Shown: positions 37,101 to 46,942, numbered from the stretch's first letter. The stretch is 64,000 nt of DNA from Bin5 sp034422415 (GCA_965202955.1 OZ241871.1:1364001-1428000), one strand, 5' to 3'. Numbers and translations are program-made. The notes: generated from the sequence alone by a model not told the origin.

Positions 37101-39385
37101 ATGCGGCGGCCGTCCGGCGACCAGGTGGGGTACCCATCCGCTTCCGGGTGGTCCGTCATCCGGGCGACGCCTGAGCCGTCGGCGTTCATCACGTAGATCT
37201 CAGCGTTCCCGTCACGGGTGGAGTAAAAAACGATGCGGCTGCCGTCCGGCGACCAGACGGGGAACAGATCTGCTGCTGGGTGGTCCGTCAACCGGGCGAC
37301 GCCCGAACCGTCGGCATTCATCACGTAGATCTCAGCGTTCCCGTCGCGGGCGGATGCAAAGGCGATGCGGCCGCCATCCGGCGACCAGGCGGGCCACTCA
37401 TCCCCTGCGGGGTGGTCCGTCAACCGGGCCGCGCCCGAGCCGTCGGCATTCATCACATAGATCTCAGTGGTCCCGTCACGGTCGGAGACGAACGCGATGC
37501 GGCGGCCGTCCGGCGACCAGGAGGGGTTCGCATCCCCGTCAGGGTGGTCGGTGAGACGGGTCGCGCCCGCGCCATCGTCGTCCGTCGTCGGCGCCGGCCC
37601 CACAGTTACAGCGCCGTCGACCTTCATCACGTAGATCTCACTGTTCCCATTACGGTCAGAGACAAACGCCATGCGGTTCCCGTCCGGCGACCAGGCGGGG
37701 GACCAATCATCTTCGGGGTGGTCGGTGAGACGGACGACGCCCGAACCGTCCGCGTTCATCACGTAGATCTCAAAGTCCCCGTCACGGTCAGAGTGAAACG
37801 CGATGCGGCTGCCGTCCGGCGACCAGGCGGGGTTCCCATCGCTTTCGGGGTGGTCGGTGAGCCGGGTAACGCCCGTGCCGTCCACATTCATCACGTAGAT
37901 ATCATCCTTCCCGCCGCGGTTGGACTCAAATACGATGCGGCCGCCGTCCGGCGACCAGGCGGGGTTCTGATCCCATTCGGGGTGGTCGGTGAGACGGACA
38001 ACGCCTGACCCGTCCGCGTTCATGAGGTAGATCTCAAAGTCCCCGTCACGGTCAGATTCAAACACGATGCGGCTGCCGTCCGGCGACCAGGAGGGGTTCT
38101 GATCCCAGGCGGGGTGGACGGTGAGACGGACAACGCCCGTTCCGTCCGCGTTCATCACGTAGATGTTAGGGTTGATATCGTCGTAGGTATCGTCTCGCCA
38201 GGATTCAAACGCGATGCGGCTGCCGTCCGGCGACCAGCTGGGACTACTGGCGCCGCCGTCAGTGAGACGGTACACTCCCGAACCGTCGGCGTTCACCACG
38301 TAGATCTTCGGGCCCCCGTCACGCCTAGATTCAAACGCGATGCGGCTGCCGTCCGGCGACCAGGAGGGACGTTCATCGCTCTTGTAATGGTCGGTGAGAC
38401 GTGCAGCGCCCGAACCGTCGCCATTTGTCGCCGTCGGCGTCGGCCGCGCCACCGCGCTGGCGACGTTCAACACGTAGATCTCGTAGTTCCCGTCACGGAT
38501 AGATTCAAACGCGATGCGGCTGCCGTCCGGCGACCACGCGGGGGCAAAATCAGATTCGAGCCGGTCGGTGAGACGTACCACGTCCGTGCCGTCCACGTTC
38601 ATCACGTAGATATTGCTCTTCCCCTCGCGACCGGATTCAAACGCGATGCGCCCGCCGTCCGGCGACCACGCGGGATCGTCATCACTTGCAGGGTGGTCGG
38701 TGAGACGGACGACGCCCGAACCGTCGGCGTTCATCAGGTAGATGTCATAGTTCTCCCCACGGCTGGATTCAAACGCGATGCGGCTGCCGTCCGGTGACCA
38801 TGTGGGGGACCCACTGTGTTCACCGGCGGCGGTGAGACGGACAACACCCGAACCGTCGGCGTTCATCACGTAGATCTCACTCCTGTATTCCACGTCACGT
38901 TCAGATTCAAACGCGATGCGGTTGCCGTCCGGCGACCAGGCGGGGGCGCCGTCCGACGCGGGGTTGTCTGTGAGACGGGTAAGGCCCGAGCCGTCGGCGT
39001 TCATCACGAAAATCTCGGTACTACCGTCGCGAAAAGAGACAAACGCGATGCGGCTGCCGTCCGGCGACCAGGCGGGAGACCAAGCCCCGCTCGGACCGTC
39101 GGTGAGACGGACGACACCCGAGCCGTCCGCGTTCATCACGTAGATGTCACTGTTGGCGCCGGCATGTTGTGAGGTAAACGCGATGCGGCTGCCGTCCGGC
39201 GACCAGGCGGGGGACTCATCCCATGCGGGGCTGTCGGTGAGACGGGTGACGCCCCCGTCAGACGCGGCCGCGGCGTGCGCGCAGAACAGAACAACGACGC
39301 TGACCAGGACCGCCAGCGCCGCGATCCGGCGGATGAGAGGAATAGGCTGAGATCCCAAATCTCCACGCATGTAAAAGCAGTTCAT
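34160..39385 (-). CDS. Giant secreted protein C: 24 PD40 blades in four propellers, fibronectin III-like domains
   Basis: This 1741-residue protein has a signal peptide (AALAVLVSVVVLFCAHAAAA) and goes straight into PD40 blades with no LRR block. The 24 blades fall into four sets of six, separated by linkers (near ARPTPTATNGDG, TVGPAPTTDDDG, GPTQRPDADGAG and a Thr-rich tail). About four fibronectin III-like domains follow from about residue 1180, including long insertions with Cys residues. The C-terminal 550 residues are nearly identical to those of broken gene D. ATG 39385 has AAGGGGGAGA upstream. TolB-type propellers bind proteins or glycans; the ligand is unknown. Confidence 0.86.
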   Translation of the reverse strand: MNCFYMRGDLGSQPIPLIRRIAALAVLVSVVVLFCAHAAAASDGGVTRLTDSPAWDESPAWSPDGSRIAFTSQHAGANSDIYVMNADGSGVVRLTDGPSGAWSPAWSPDGSRIAFVSFRDGSTEIFVMNADGSGLTRLTDNPASDGAPAWSPDGNRIAFESERDVEYRSEIYVMNADGSGVVRLTAAGEHSGSPTWSPDGSRIAFESSRGENYDIYLMNADGSGVVRLTDHPASDDDPAWSPDGGRIAFESGREGKSNIYVMNVDGTDVVRLTDRLESDFAPAWSPDGSRIAFESIRDGNYEIYVLNVASAVARPTPTATNGDGSGAARLTDHYKSDERPSWSPDGSRIAFESRRDGGPKIYVVNADGSGVYRLTDGGASSPSWSPDGSRIAFESWRDDTYDDINPNIYVMNADGTGVVRLTVHPAWDQNPSWSPDGSRIVFESDRDGDFEIYLMNADGSGVVRLTDHPEWDQNPAWSPDGGRIVFESNRGGKDDIYVMNVDGTGVTRLTDHPESDGNPAWSPDGSRIAFHSDRDGDFEIYVMNADGSGVVRLTDHPEDDWSPAWSPDGNRMAFVSDRNGNSEIYVMKVDGAVTVGPAPTTDDDGAGATRLTDHPDGDANPSWSPDGRRIAFVSDRDGTTEIYVMNADGSGAARLTDHPAGDEWPAWSPDGGRIAFASARDGNAEIYVMNADGSGVARLTDHPAADLFPVWSPDGSRIVFYSTRDGNAEIYVMNADGSGVARMTDHPEADGYPTWSPDGRRIAFTSGRDGNLEIYVMNADGSGLARLTDEPASDSYPTWSPDGRRIAFASDRDGDWNIYVMNADGSGKVRLTDHPQFDGYPSWSRDGSRIAFASDRNGDFEIYAMNVNGAVGPTQRPDADGAGTVCLTNHAARDESPAWSPDGRRIAFQSNRDGNAEIYVMNADGSSVTRLTHDDAYDESPAWSPDGGRIAFVSMRDGGSENIYVMNADGSGAARLIDHGATVWSPTWSPDGSRVAFVSLRDGFTDGNVYVMNADGSGAARLTDDPASDVDPAWSPDGSRIAFVSTRDGGSGDIYVMNADGSGAARLTDHPEDDWSPTWSPDGSRIAFESDRSGNSDIYVMNADGSGAARLTDHPGDDWSPAWSPAGGRIAFSSDRGGNDEICVTNVDGASVSTQESTTTTTVTKPPPPKPPLAAPTLSAQWDIVEPQGDAQGPSAVVLLSWEAVPGARGYVVLRRDGEEGEHVAISNELPAAATSYTDGELTEGKSYEYVVEVKQSGGEGTRSNGVRIEIPSDLSRVPEKLTLWISLFRWPDMAKNGIYLQWRYTFKAYHALERRAAGGEWELVDNFHDRDRHWDRDLDPGQYEYRVRCINGCGREAGPWSDVVQARVEQPDASTPRLKDSDRPPPILGVQGMAPTRIPLAWSDVDGATSYEVQRCFDTELQKFVVKKVITKVGSLALHQLTAGISWVVVTIAEVAAGQILVAPHLHHVCINDWDDRDTGDIITGTAYTDGSVSPGVYVYYRVRGWNAAGEGHWSNVVRVQPGVPNLYLKDVTESSVELLWTGVDDVSSYEIEVCGSWWQWRPCTKSWVFVRDAPLLDFYTKKIEDLTAGQDYAFRIRTHSDAGPSDESNVVSDWSNVVKVRPGAPFQPPAWNRAEMASINDEFEVHLSWKDVDDATGYEVRLHETYFGTTVSFEVRGPEYTHSIVESLNKAADKKLSTNPREDAYAYSVRGINAYGEGPWSSWVKCVPADGTCQELDIE

Positions 39386-39584
39386 CCGATGTCTCCCCCT
39401 TGAACTGAAAACAGAACGCGCCCGGCTTGGCCGGTGACCGGCTGCGCGCTTGAAAACGCCTCTCCCCTGTCATCGCCGTCCAGCCGCCGCGGGCATCGCG
39501 ACCCGCGCCCCATCCCGCCCCGCTTGCCGGCTTCATGCCTCTTTTGCCTGCACCCGCCCAACCGCTGCATGCTACGCAACCGGT
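39386..39584. repeat. Intergenic spacer copy 2 (between genes D and C)
   Basis: It is nearly identical to 33960-34159, differing at a few bases. The two copies show that the C-B junction and the D-C junction derive from one ancestral spacer. Confidence 0.8.
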
Positions 39585-42500
39585 TCACTCGATGTCCCAC
39601 TCCCAACACCTCCCCAGATCTGGCACACACTTTACCCAGGATGACCACGGCCCCTCGCCGTAAGCGTTAACGCCGCGCACGCTATAGGCGTAGGCGTCCT
39701 CTGTCGGGTTGGTTGAGAGCTTTTTGTCAGCGGCCTTGTTGAGGGATTCGACGATACTGTGCGTATATTCCGGCCCGCGCACCTCAAAGGAAACTGTGGC
39801 GCCGAAGTGGGTCTCGTGGAGCCGCACCTCGTAGCCGGTTGCGTAGCGCACGCCGTCCCACGAGAGATCGACCTCGAACTCGTCATTGATGGACGCCATT
39901 TCGGCGCGATTCCACGCCGGCGGTTGGAACGGCGCGCCCGGCCTGACCTTTACGACGTTCGACCAGTCGGATACGACGTTCGATTCGTCGGAGGGCCCGG
40001 CGTCGCTATGGGTGCGTATGCGCAAAGCGTAGTCCAGGCCGGCCGTCAGTTCCTCGATCGTCTTCGTATAAAAATCGTGGGAGGGGGCGTCCCGCACAGG
40101 CACCCAGGACTTGGTACAGGGCCTCCATTGCCACCAACTGCCGCAGACCTCTATTTCGTATGAGCTCACGTCGTCCACACCTGTCCACAGCAGCTCCACC
40201 GAGCTCTCGGTCACATTCGTCAGGTACAGATTCGGTACGCCCGGCTGGACCCGTACCACGTTCGACCAGTGGCCCTCGCCAGCCGCGTTCCAGCCGCGCA
40301 CCCTGTAGTAGAAGTACCCACCGGGCGAGACGCTGCCGTCCGTATATGACGTCTCGGTTATGATGTCGCCCGTATCGCGATCGTCCCAATAGCTTGTACA
40401 CACGTGGTGGAGATGGGGAGCCACCAGAATCTGGCCGGCCGCCACTTCGATGATTTGGACGACCACCCAGGAAATGCCGGCGGTCAACTTGTGAAACGCC
40501 AATGCGCCCACCTGCGTAATCAATTTCTCGACGACAAACTTCTCGACCCAAGTGTCTAAGCAGCGCTGCACTTCGTAACTGGTTGCGCCGTCCACGTCGC
40601 TCCATGCCAGCGGGATTCGGGTCGGGGCCATACGCTGTACGCCTAATATCGGCGCTGGCACATACTTCAGCCGCGGCGTGCTCGCGTCCGGCTGCTCCAC
40701 CCTGGCCTGCACGACGTCCGACCAGGGCCCCGCTGGGCTTCTGCGGCGTACCCGGTATTCGTACTGGCCCGGCTCGAGGTCCTTGTCGTAATGGTCGCTC
40801 CTGTCCTGGGAATTGGCTATCAACTCCCAGTCACCGCCGGCTACGCGCCGCTCCAACTCATAGTCTGGGTTGAGCGCGTAGTACCTCCACTGGAGATAGA
40901 TTCCATTCTTGGCCATATCCGGCGACCGGAACAGTTTGATCCAGAGCGTGAGCTTCTCCGGCACCCGGGACAGGTCCGAGGGAATCTCGATGCGCACGCC
41001 GTTCGAACGCGTGCCCTCCCGACTGCTTGACTTCCACCACGTATTCGTAGCTCTCCCCTTCCGTCAGCGCGCCGTCGGTGTAGCTCGTCGCGGTCGCCGG
41101 CAGCTCGGTGCTGATCGCAACATGCTCGCCCTCTTCGCCGTCCCGCCGCAGCACGACGTAGCCGCGCGCGCCTGGCACGGCTTCCCATGACAGCAGGACC
41201 ACCGCCGAAGGCCCCTGCGCGCCCCCCTGAGGCTCTACGATGTCCCACTGGCCGGACAGCTTCGTCGTTCCCAACTGCTGCTCCATGGGTATCGGTGGCG
41301 GTGGCGCGACCTCCCCGCAGAACGGCAGGTTCAACCGGTGCAGGTCACTGTAGCGGACGTTCAGAAAGATGGCGGGTACACATCCGCTCAAATCGTTGCC
41401 GCCGAGGTACAGCCGTTCCAGGTTGGTGAGGTTGCCCAGCTCGGGGGGAATCGTGCCGCTCAACCCGTTGTCGCTGAGGTACAGAGAAGTCAGGTTGGTG
41501 AGGTTGCCCAGCTCGGGGGGAATCGTGCCGCTCAACCCGTTGTCCCTGAGAGACAGCGATGTCAGGTTCGTGAGGTTGGCCAGTGCGGCCGGGACCGAGC
41601 CGCTCAATTCGTTGCCGCCGAGAGACAGCGATGTCAGGTTCGTGAGGTTGGCCAGTTCGACCGGGACCGAGCCGCTCAATTCGTTGCTCCCGAGGTACAG
41701 TTCTGTCAGGTTCGTGAGGTTGGCCAGTGCGGCCGGGATTGTGCCGCTCAAATCGTTGCCGCTGAGGTACAGCCGCTCCAGGTTCGTGAGATTGGCCAGT
41801 TCGACCGGGACCGAGCCGCTCAAATCGTTGCCGCTGAGACCCAGCGATGTCAGGTTCATGAGATTGGCCAGTTCGACCGGGATCGAACCGCTCAACTCGT
41901 TGGACCCGAGACGCAGAGATGTCAGGTTCGTGAGGTAGCCCAATGCGGACGGGATCGAACCGCTCAAGCCGTTCCACCCGAGGTCCAGTTCTGTCAGGTT
42001 GGTAAGGTTGCCCAATGCGGACGGGATCGAACCGCTCAAATCGTTGGAACTGAGGTCCAGTTCAATCACTTGCCCATTGCTGTCTGTGGAGACGCCTTCC
42101 CAGAAGCCGAGTGGCGCGTCGTCCGGCCAGTTCCCATTGATGTGCCAATCTTCGCCACCTGTTGCCTGAAACAACGCTTCCAATGCTTTTCTATCCATCA
42201 CGGCCCCGTCCGTCTCGACGCTTCTCGCAGATGACGCATCGCAATACGGCAGTTGTAGACCTGGCACCTGATCACGATTCTTGAAATGGACGTAGCCAGC
42301 CACGTCACTGTGCAAGACATATTGCAGAACGGCGGGTACACATCCGCTCAACTCGTTTTCGTCGAGTCCCAGTTTTGTCAGGTTAATAAGGTTGCCCAGT
42401 TCGGACGGGATCGAACCGCTCAACCCGTTGTTGCTGAGCCACAGCGTTGTCAGGTTCGTGAGGTTGCCCAGTGCGGCCGGGATTGAACCGCTCAACCCGT

Positions 42501-43800
42501 TGTTGTTGAGCCACAGCGTTGTCAGGTTCGTGAGTTTGCCCAACTCGGCCGGGATCGAGCCGCTCAACCCGTTGTTGTTGAGCCACAGCGTTGTCAGGTT
42601 CGTGAGTTTGCCCAACTCGGCCGGGATCGAGCCGCTCAACTCGTTGCCGCTGAGGTATAGCGATGTCAGGTTCGTGAGGTTGCCCAGTGCGGCCGGGATT
42701 GTGCCGCTCAACTCGTTATCATAAAGATACAGTTTTTCCAGGTGCGTGAGATTGCCCAGTTCGGCCGGAATCGAGCCGCTCAACCCATTATGGCTGAGGT
42801 TCAGCAATGTCAGGTTTGCGAGATTGCCCAGTTCGGCCGGAATCGAGCCGCTCAACTCGTTGCTACCGAGGGTCAGCGCGGTCAGGTTCGTGAGGTTGCC
42901 CAGTTCGGCCGGAATCGAGCCGCTCAACCCGTTGCCCCAGAGGTTCAGCGAAGTCAGGTTCGTGAGGTTGCCCAACTCGACTGGGATCGAGCCGCTCAAC
43001 CCGTTGTATCCGAGGTCCAGCGAAGTCAGGTTCGTGAGGTTGCCCAGTTCGGCCGGAATCGAGCCGCTCAACCCGTGGGATCTGAGGTCCAGCGATATCA
43101 GGTTTGTGAGGTTGCCCAGCTCGGCCGGGATCGAACCGCTCAAATCGTTGCCGTCGAGGTCCAGCCATTTCAGGTTTGTGAGGTTGCCCAGCTCGGCCGG
43201 GATCGAACCGCTCAACCCGTTGCCCCTGAGGTCCAGCGATATCAGGTTTGTGAGGTTGCCCAGCTCGGCCGGGATCGAACCGCTCAAATCGTTGTTCCCG
43301 AGGCCCAGCGATGTCAGGTTTGTGAGGCTGCCCAGCTCGGCCGGGATCGAGCCGATCAAATCGTTGTACGCTAGATCCAGGCGTATCACGCGACCGCTGT
43401 TGTCTATGGTCACACCGTACCATTCGTCGATCGGCGCAGCGGTCGACATCCAGTTGTCGTTGTTGCGCCAGCTGTCGCCTCCGGTTGCCCGGTAGAGCGC
43501 TTCCAACGCCTCCCTGTCCGTCGCGGCGCTTGTTGAAGGCGACGCGACGTTCATCGCGTAGCCCTCTCTGTTCCCGTCACGCTCAGGTTCGGATGTGACG
43601 GGGTTGCCCTCCGCAGACCAGGAAGGCGACACGTCATGTGCCAGCTCGTCGGTGAGCCGGGCGGCGTCCTCGTCAGACGCGGCCGCGGCGTGCGCGCAGA
43701 ACAGCACGGCGGCGATGGCCAGTACTGCCGGCGCCGCGATCCTGTGGATGCGAGGCAAACAGGGAGGACCCAAGTATCGAACTAGGCTAAGATCACTCAT
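39585..43800 (-). pseudogene. Giant secreted protein D (LRR and fibronectin III), frameshifted
   Basis: The 5' part (43800 to about 41020) encodes a signal peptide, one degenerate PD40 blade and two LRR blocks of about 14 and 9 repeats, each with its own cap (ATDREALEALYRATGGDSW; MDRKALEALFQATGGEDW). A fibronectin III-like domain begins, then the frame shifts at about 41014-41022 and continues into a stop at 40858. The rest of the gene is open in another frame to 39585. Gene C has CCCTCCCCGCCCGACTGC where D has CCCTCCCGACTGC, a 5-base loss; restoring it gives one frame of 1407 codons. The truncated LRR protein could still be exported. Confidence 0.85.
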
Positions 43801-43925
43801 CCGACGTATCCCTCCTTGAATCAGTTACGCGCCGCGCACGGCCCATGCCCGGTGCGGTACCCGGCATTTCCCCGCCAGCAACGCGCGGCCCGCAGTCCAA
43901 ACGGAAAGCGGGTCCGGCCGCCGTG

Positions 43926-44290
43926 TCAGCGCGCGCCACACCCCTCCGACTCCGGCAGCTGGGTCGATTCTTCCTGTTCACGTCTGCGCGCGCCGGTCGC
44001 CAGAGCGTGGGGCGTACATCCTTCCATCTTCAACGTCCGCCACCTGTATAGTTGCGCAGTCCGACCGGATGCCGCTTGGGTCGTCGTCGGTGTCGGCCTC
44101 TCGGCGGCCTCGACCTTCACCACGTAGATCGCAGGGTTTGCGTCACGGTCAGATGTGAACGCGATGCGGGTGCCATCCGGCGACCAAGAGGGCGATCCTC
44201 CACCTGCCAATCCTCCGAGGCTGTCGCCAAGTGTTACGAACGAGCCTTCCGCGTTCATCAGGTAGATTCCAGGGAACTTGAGTGAACCCG
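43926..44290 (-). pseudogene. Relic of a fifth giant gene (E)
   Basis: The minus strand reads one clear PD40 blade (SPSWSPDGTRIAFTSDRDA) and then, after TPTTTQAA, a degraded version of the second propeller type: in a shifted frame, SDCATIQVADVEDGRMY corresponds to the SDGATIWVAD-type blade of gene B. Both ends are missing. The order blade, linker, second propeller matches the 3' part of gene B, so this is the remnant of a B-like gene. Confidence 0.7.
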
Positions 44291-44479
44291 AATGCGGAGT
44301 CAGGTTAGGGCTGGCAAGAAGGCCATATCTCTGTCAGGGAGATGGAGAGACGGGGTCCTGGCTTGCCAGATGCAGGCAACCGACCCGGCGACGGGATTGA
44401 CGACAAAGTTGGTCGTGCCGCGATGGCGGGTATGTTCAATCTGCGGGACATTCTTGCGCCGGTCAACTCGATCTGCTGA
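44291..44479. other. Spacer between the gene E relic and the flanking block
   Basis: No gene is evident. From about 44430 the sequence matches 18068 onward (GTATGTTCAATCTGCGGGAC), marking the start of the duplicated block. Confidence 0.5.
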
Positions 44480-44776
44480 TCATCCGCCCGATCCATGTTC
44501 GCCCCTCTGTTTCGCCTGCATGAACTCCATCACCTGCGCCGCCAGCGCCCGGTTCGGCTCAACCGGCGCGGCTTCCGCTTCCGTCTCCGCCGCGTCCATC
44601 GCCGCCTGTGCGGTCGGATGGTTCGCGCCCCGTCCCAGGTCTTCGCCCGTAGCCCGATCGCGCACAACGAAAGACCACAGGCCGGAGCGTTCCAAGGCGA
44701 CAACCGCCGCCCGCATCCGGTTCGCAAGATCGCCGTTGATGTAATCCCCGCGTCGCGTCAACTTCCAACCCGTCAC
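44480..44776 (-). CDS. Small conserved hypothetical protein, copy 2
   Basis: This 98-residue paralog of 18120-18416 is nearly identical. Its ATG at 44776 overlaps the upstream stop by four bases. Both copies have the same gene partner and orientation, so they were duplicated as a block. Confidence 0.65.
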   Translation of the reverse strand: MTGWKLTRRGDYINGDLANRMRAAVVALERSGLWSFVVRDRATGEDLGRGANHPTAQAAMDAAETEAEAAPVEPNRALAAQVMEFMQAKQRGEHGSGG

Positions 44777-45246
44777 AGTTCCCTCCTGTAAACAGAAGAC
44801 CAGTAGGCCCGTTCATCCTCAAGGATCGCATGCAGAATCTCGCCCATTTTTCGATGCTCCCGCTCCCACAGTTCCAGCCACGTCCACGCGATGCACCTTT
44901 CCAGAGCATCGATCTCGCTTGCGATCTGGAACACGCCTGGATTCTCTTTGCCGTGCGCGTGGTCGGGGCCAGCCGCAAGCAGGCGTGTTGCCAACCCCGC
45001 CACGCTGACAAGCAGGACCGGCAACTTGTGGCTTGGGCCCGGGGATACCGCAAGAGACACCAGCAGGCCCGCGCCGGTGTTGGAGTGCCCGATCCCGGCT
45101 GCCAACGTCGCGACCTCTTTCACCTCGGCCCGTATCCAGTAGCCGCCGGGAATGTCCACCGGCTTGCCGCTCTCGATGGCCTGCGCCAGCAGGGGGGACA
45201 GCAACTCGATAACCGCATCGTCCACTTGCGCGCGGGCGCTTTCCAC
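44773..45246 (-). CDS. Small hypothetical protein, copy 2 (full length)
   Basis: This 157-residue protein starts at GTG 45246 (ESARAQVDDAVIELLSPLLA) and is the undeleted form of the gene at 18413-18676. The middle section missing in copy 1 contains a hydrophobic stretch (GAGLLVSLAVSPG and KLPVLLVSVAGLATRL) that could be buried or membrane-associated. A GAGGAG site lies upstream but is better spaced for an out-of-frame ATG, so the start is uncertain. It is translationally coupled to the next gene. Confidence 0.6.
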   Translation of the reverse strand: MESARAQVDDAVIELLSPLLAQAIESGKPVDIPGGYWIRAEVKEVATLAAGIGHSNTGAGLLVSLAVSPGPSHKLPVLLVSVAGLATRLLAAGPDHAHGKENPGVFQIASEIDALERCIAWTWLELWEREHRKMGEILHAILEDERAYWSSVYRREL

Positions 45247-45751
45247 TTCATGGCCGCTCTCCTCGGTGATATGCCGGAGCGCCGCCGGTTGGCCCTCCTG
45301 TTTCGTTTGTCCATGCGTTCAGCCCCGCAAGTGGTCAGCCCCAGATCGCATCGTCGCCGCACTGAAACTGCCTCAGAACCTGCTTGTGGAGCGCAACAAG
45401 GGAACAGACGCCGGGCCGAGATGGGCGACAAAGACTTGCTTGATGATCTTATCGCTGATCAGCGGAAAGGGAAAGGGAGGACGGGCAGCCGGATTGCGCC
45501 GGCCAGGATTCCGGCGACGTCTTACGCCTGGGGTGAGTAATCATCCTTGCCGGCGTCTGGTGGTCTAGCTGCCGCCGGCCTCGGGGTATTATGGGAACGC
45601 GGCGCCTTGGCGGACCTGGAACAGACACAAAGAAATGGATAGGCGGCGCGTCTTCGCCCTGGCGTTCGGCCACTGGGGTGGCCGCAGTCACAATCGCAGA
45701 AACCGACGCCGCCGCCGGCACGGGGGATCCACGTGGACGGGAACCGGCGGG
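45247..45751. other. Spacer without a supported gene
   Basis: About 40 bases share the end of the duplicated block (to about 45285). The rest has no convincing frame on either strand, and no strong promoter was found. It lies between the flanking block and the SH3b-metallopeptidase gene. Confidence 0.45.
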
Positions 45752-46942
45752 TTATGGGCAGAAGGAGATTTTGGCGTCTCCGAATACGCTGGCGACCAGG
45801 GCGGCGGCGGCCGGGTCTTTTTCCACAAGGACGGACTCGCCAGCCTGCGGGCGGAAGTGTCTGGCGATCGCTTCGGCCCAATACTCATTCTTGTTTGTGG
45901 CCGCATAGTGGCCTTCCCAGAGTCCGGCTTCCATCGCTTTCTGATAGGCTTGGTCGCGCTGTTCGGAGAACCAGGGGGCGCCGGGTAGGATTGCCTGTTC
46001 GACGGCATGGGCGATTTCATGGACAAGAATGGGGCTGCATTTCAGCTGATCCTCCGGCACCGCGATGGTATAGCCGGCGGCATCATAGACAAAAGCACCG
46101 GCGTACAGGTGGAGATTGGGCCAATCGGCTAATTCGGGAATCTCCGACAGGTCGGTCTTGTGGTGGTTGAAGATGATGATTTTGAAGCCGCTGCGGGTCA
46201 TGGCGGCAAAGAGTTCGGGGCGCGTTGACATCATACCCAGGAGAATGTCGCGGGCCTGGGGCAGTCTGTGATCGCTGACGTTCGCGGTTGCGAGTATGTG
46301 GGCGCCGCCGGCGTCCAGGTAGTTAGTGTAGAGCGGAGCGGCGCCGATTGATGGGGGCGGTGAAGTAACCAGGGGACGGGCAGGTAGAGTCGGCGCGCCG
46401 GTCGGTCTGGGGGTTGGCGTGCGGGTCGGTCTGGGGGTCCGGGTCGAATTGGGTGGCGCGCTGGCAATTGATCGGTCTTGTTCTGTGACCAGCTCGCCTG
46501 AGATCCAGCCGCGCTTTCCGCCGTCTACGCAGCAGACCTGATGCCAGCCCTCTTGCGTGTAATACGGGCCGCGCAGGGTTTGCCCTTGCTTCACGACTTC
46601 GAGGACTTCATGGTTCACTCCCGGCCCGGCGCGCACGTTGGCGGCGCCGACGATGACGATCAGATTTTGGGTCGAATTCGGTTGTGGGGGCCGGGTGGGC
46701 GCCGGCGAGGATGTCCCCTGGGCGGTCCGGCTGTTCTGCTGGGACAGTTGCGCGACTTGGGTTTCGAGCGCGTCGATGCGTGCTTGCTGGGTGGGGTCAG
46801 AGAGCACTATCTGCACGGGAAGCGGGATGTGCCCGTCATTGGCGATGATCACGATGGACGAAGTGACCATCAGGAAGATGATAACGAGCACGATAAGGCC
46901 GACGACGTCGAGACCTTTTTTGTCAGACGTGGGCGATGACAT
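45752..46942 (-). CDS. Membrane-anchored SH3b-domain zinc metallopeptidase-like protein
   Basis: This 396-residue protein has an N-terminal transmembrane helix (about residues 13-34), a short coiled coil (ARIDALETQVAQLSQQ), a bacterial SH3 domain (about 90-155, ANVRAGPGVNHEVLEVVKQGQ and GWISGELV) and a Thr/Pro linker (about 160-200). The peptidase-like domain has HEIAHAVEQ at about residue 305, matching HExxH, with Glu in NEYWAEAIARHF about 40 residues later as the likely third zinc ligand. SH3b domains usually bind cell-wall peptides, so a surface protease or wall-associated role is likely. The specific peptidase family is not recognised. Confidence 0.75.
   Translation of the reverse strand: MSSPTSDKKGLDVVGLIVLVIIFLMVTSSIVIIANDGHIPLPVQIVLSDPTQQARIDALETQVAQLSQQNSRTAQGTSSPAPTRPPQPNSTQNLIVIVGAANVRAGPGVNHEVLEVVKQGQTLRGPYYTQEGWHQVCCVDGGKRGWISGELVTEQDRSIASAPPNSTRTPRPTRTPTPRPTGAPTLPARPLVTSPPPSIGAAPLYTNYLDAGGAHILATANVSDHRLPQARDILLGMMSTRPELFAAMTRSGFKIIIFNHHKTDLSEIPELADWPNLHLYAGAFVYDAAGYTIAVPEDQLKCSPILVHEIAHAVEQAILPGAPWFSEQRDQAYQKAMEAGLWEGHYAATNKNEYWAEAIARHFRPQAGESVLVEKDPAAAALVASVFGDAKISFCP

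Noticed and set aside
41000..41040. Programmed ribosomal frameshift in gene D
   Set aside because: No slippery heptamer is evident, and the intact paralog C shows a simple 5-base difference, so a deletion explains it better.
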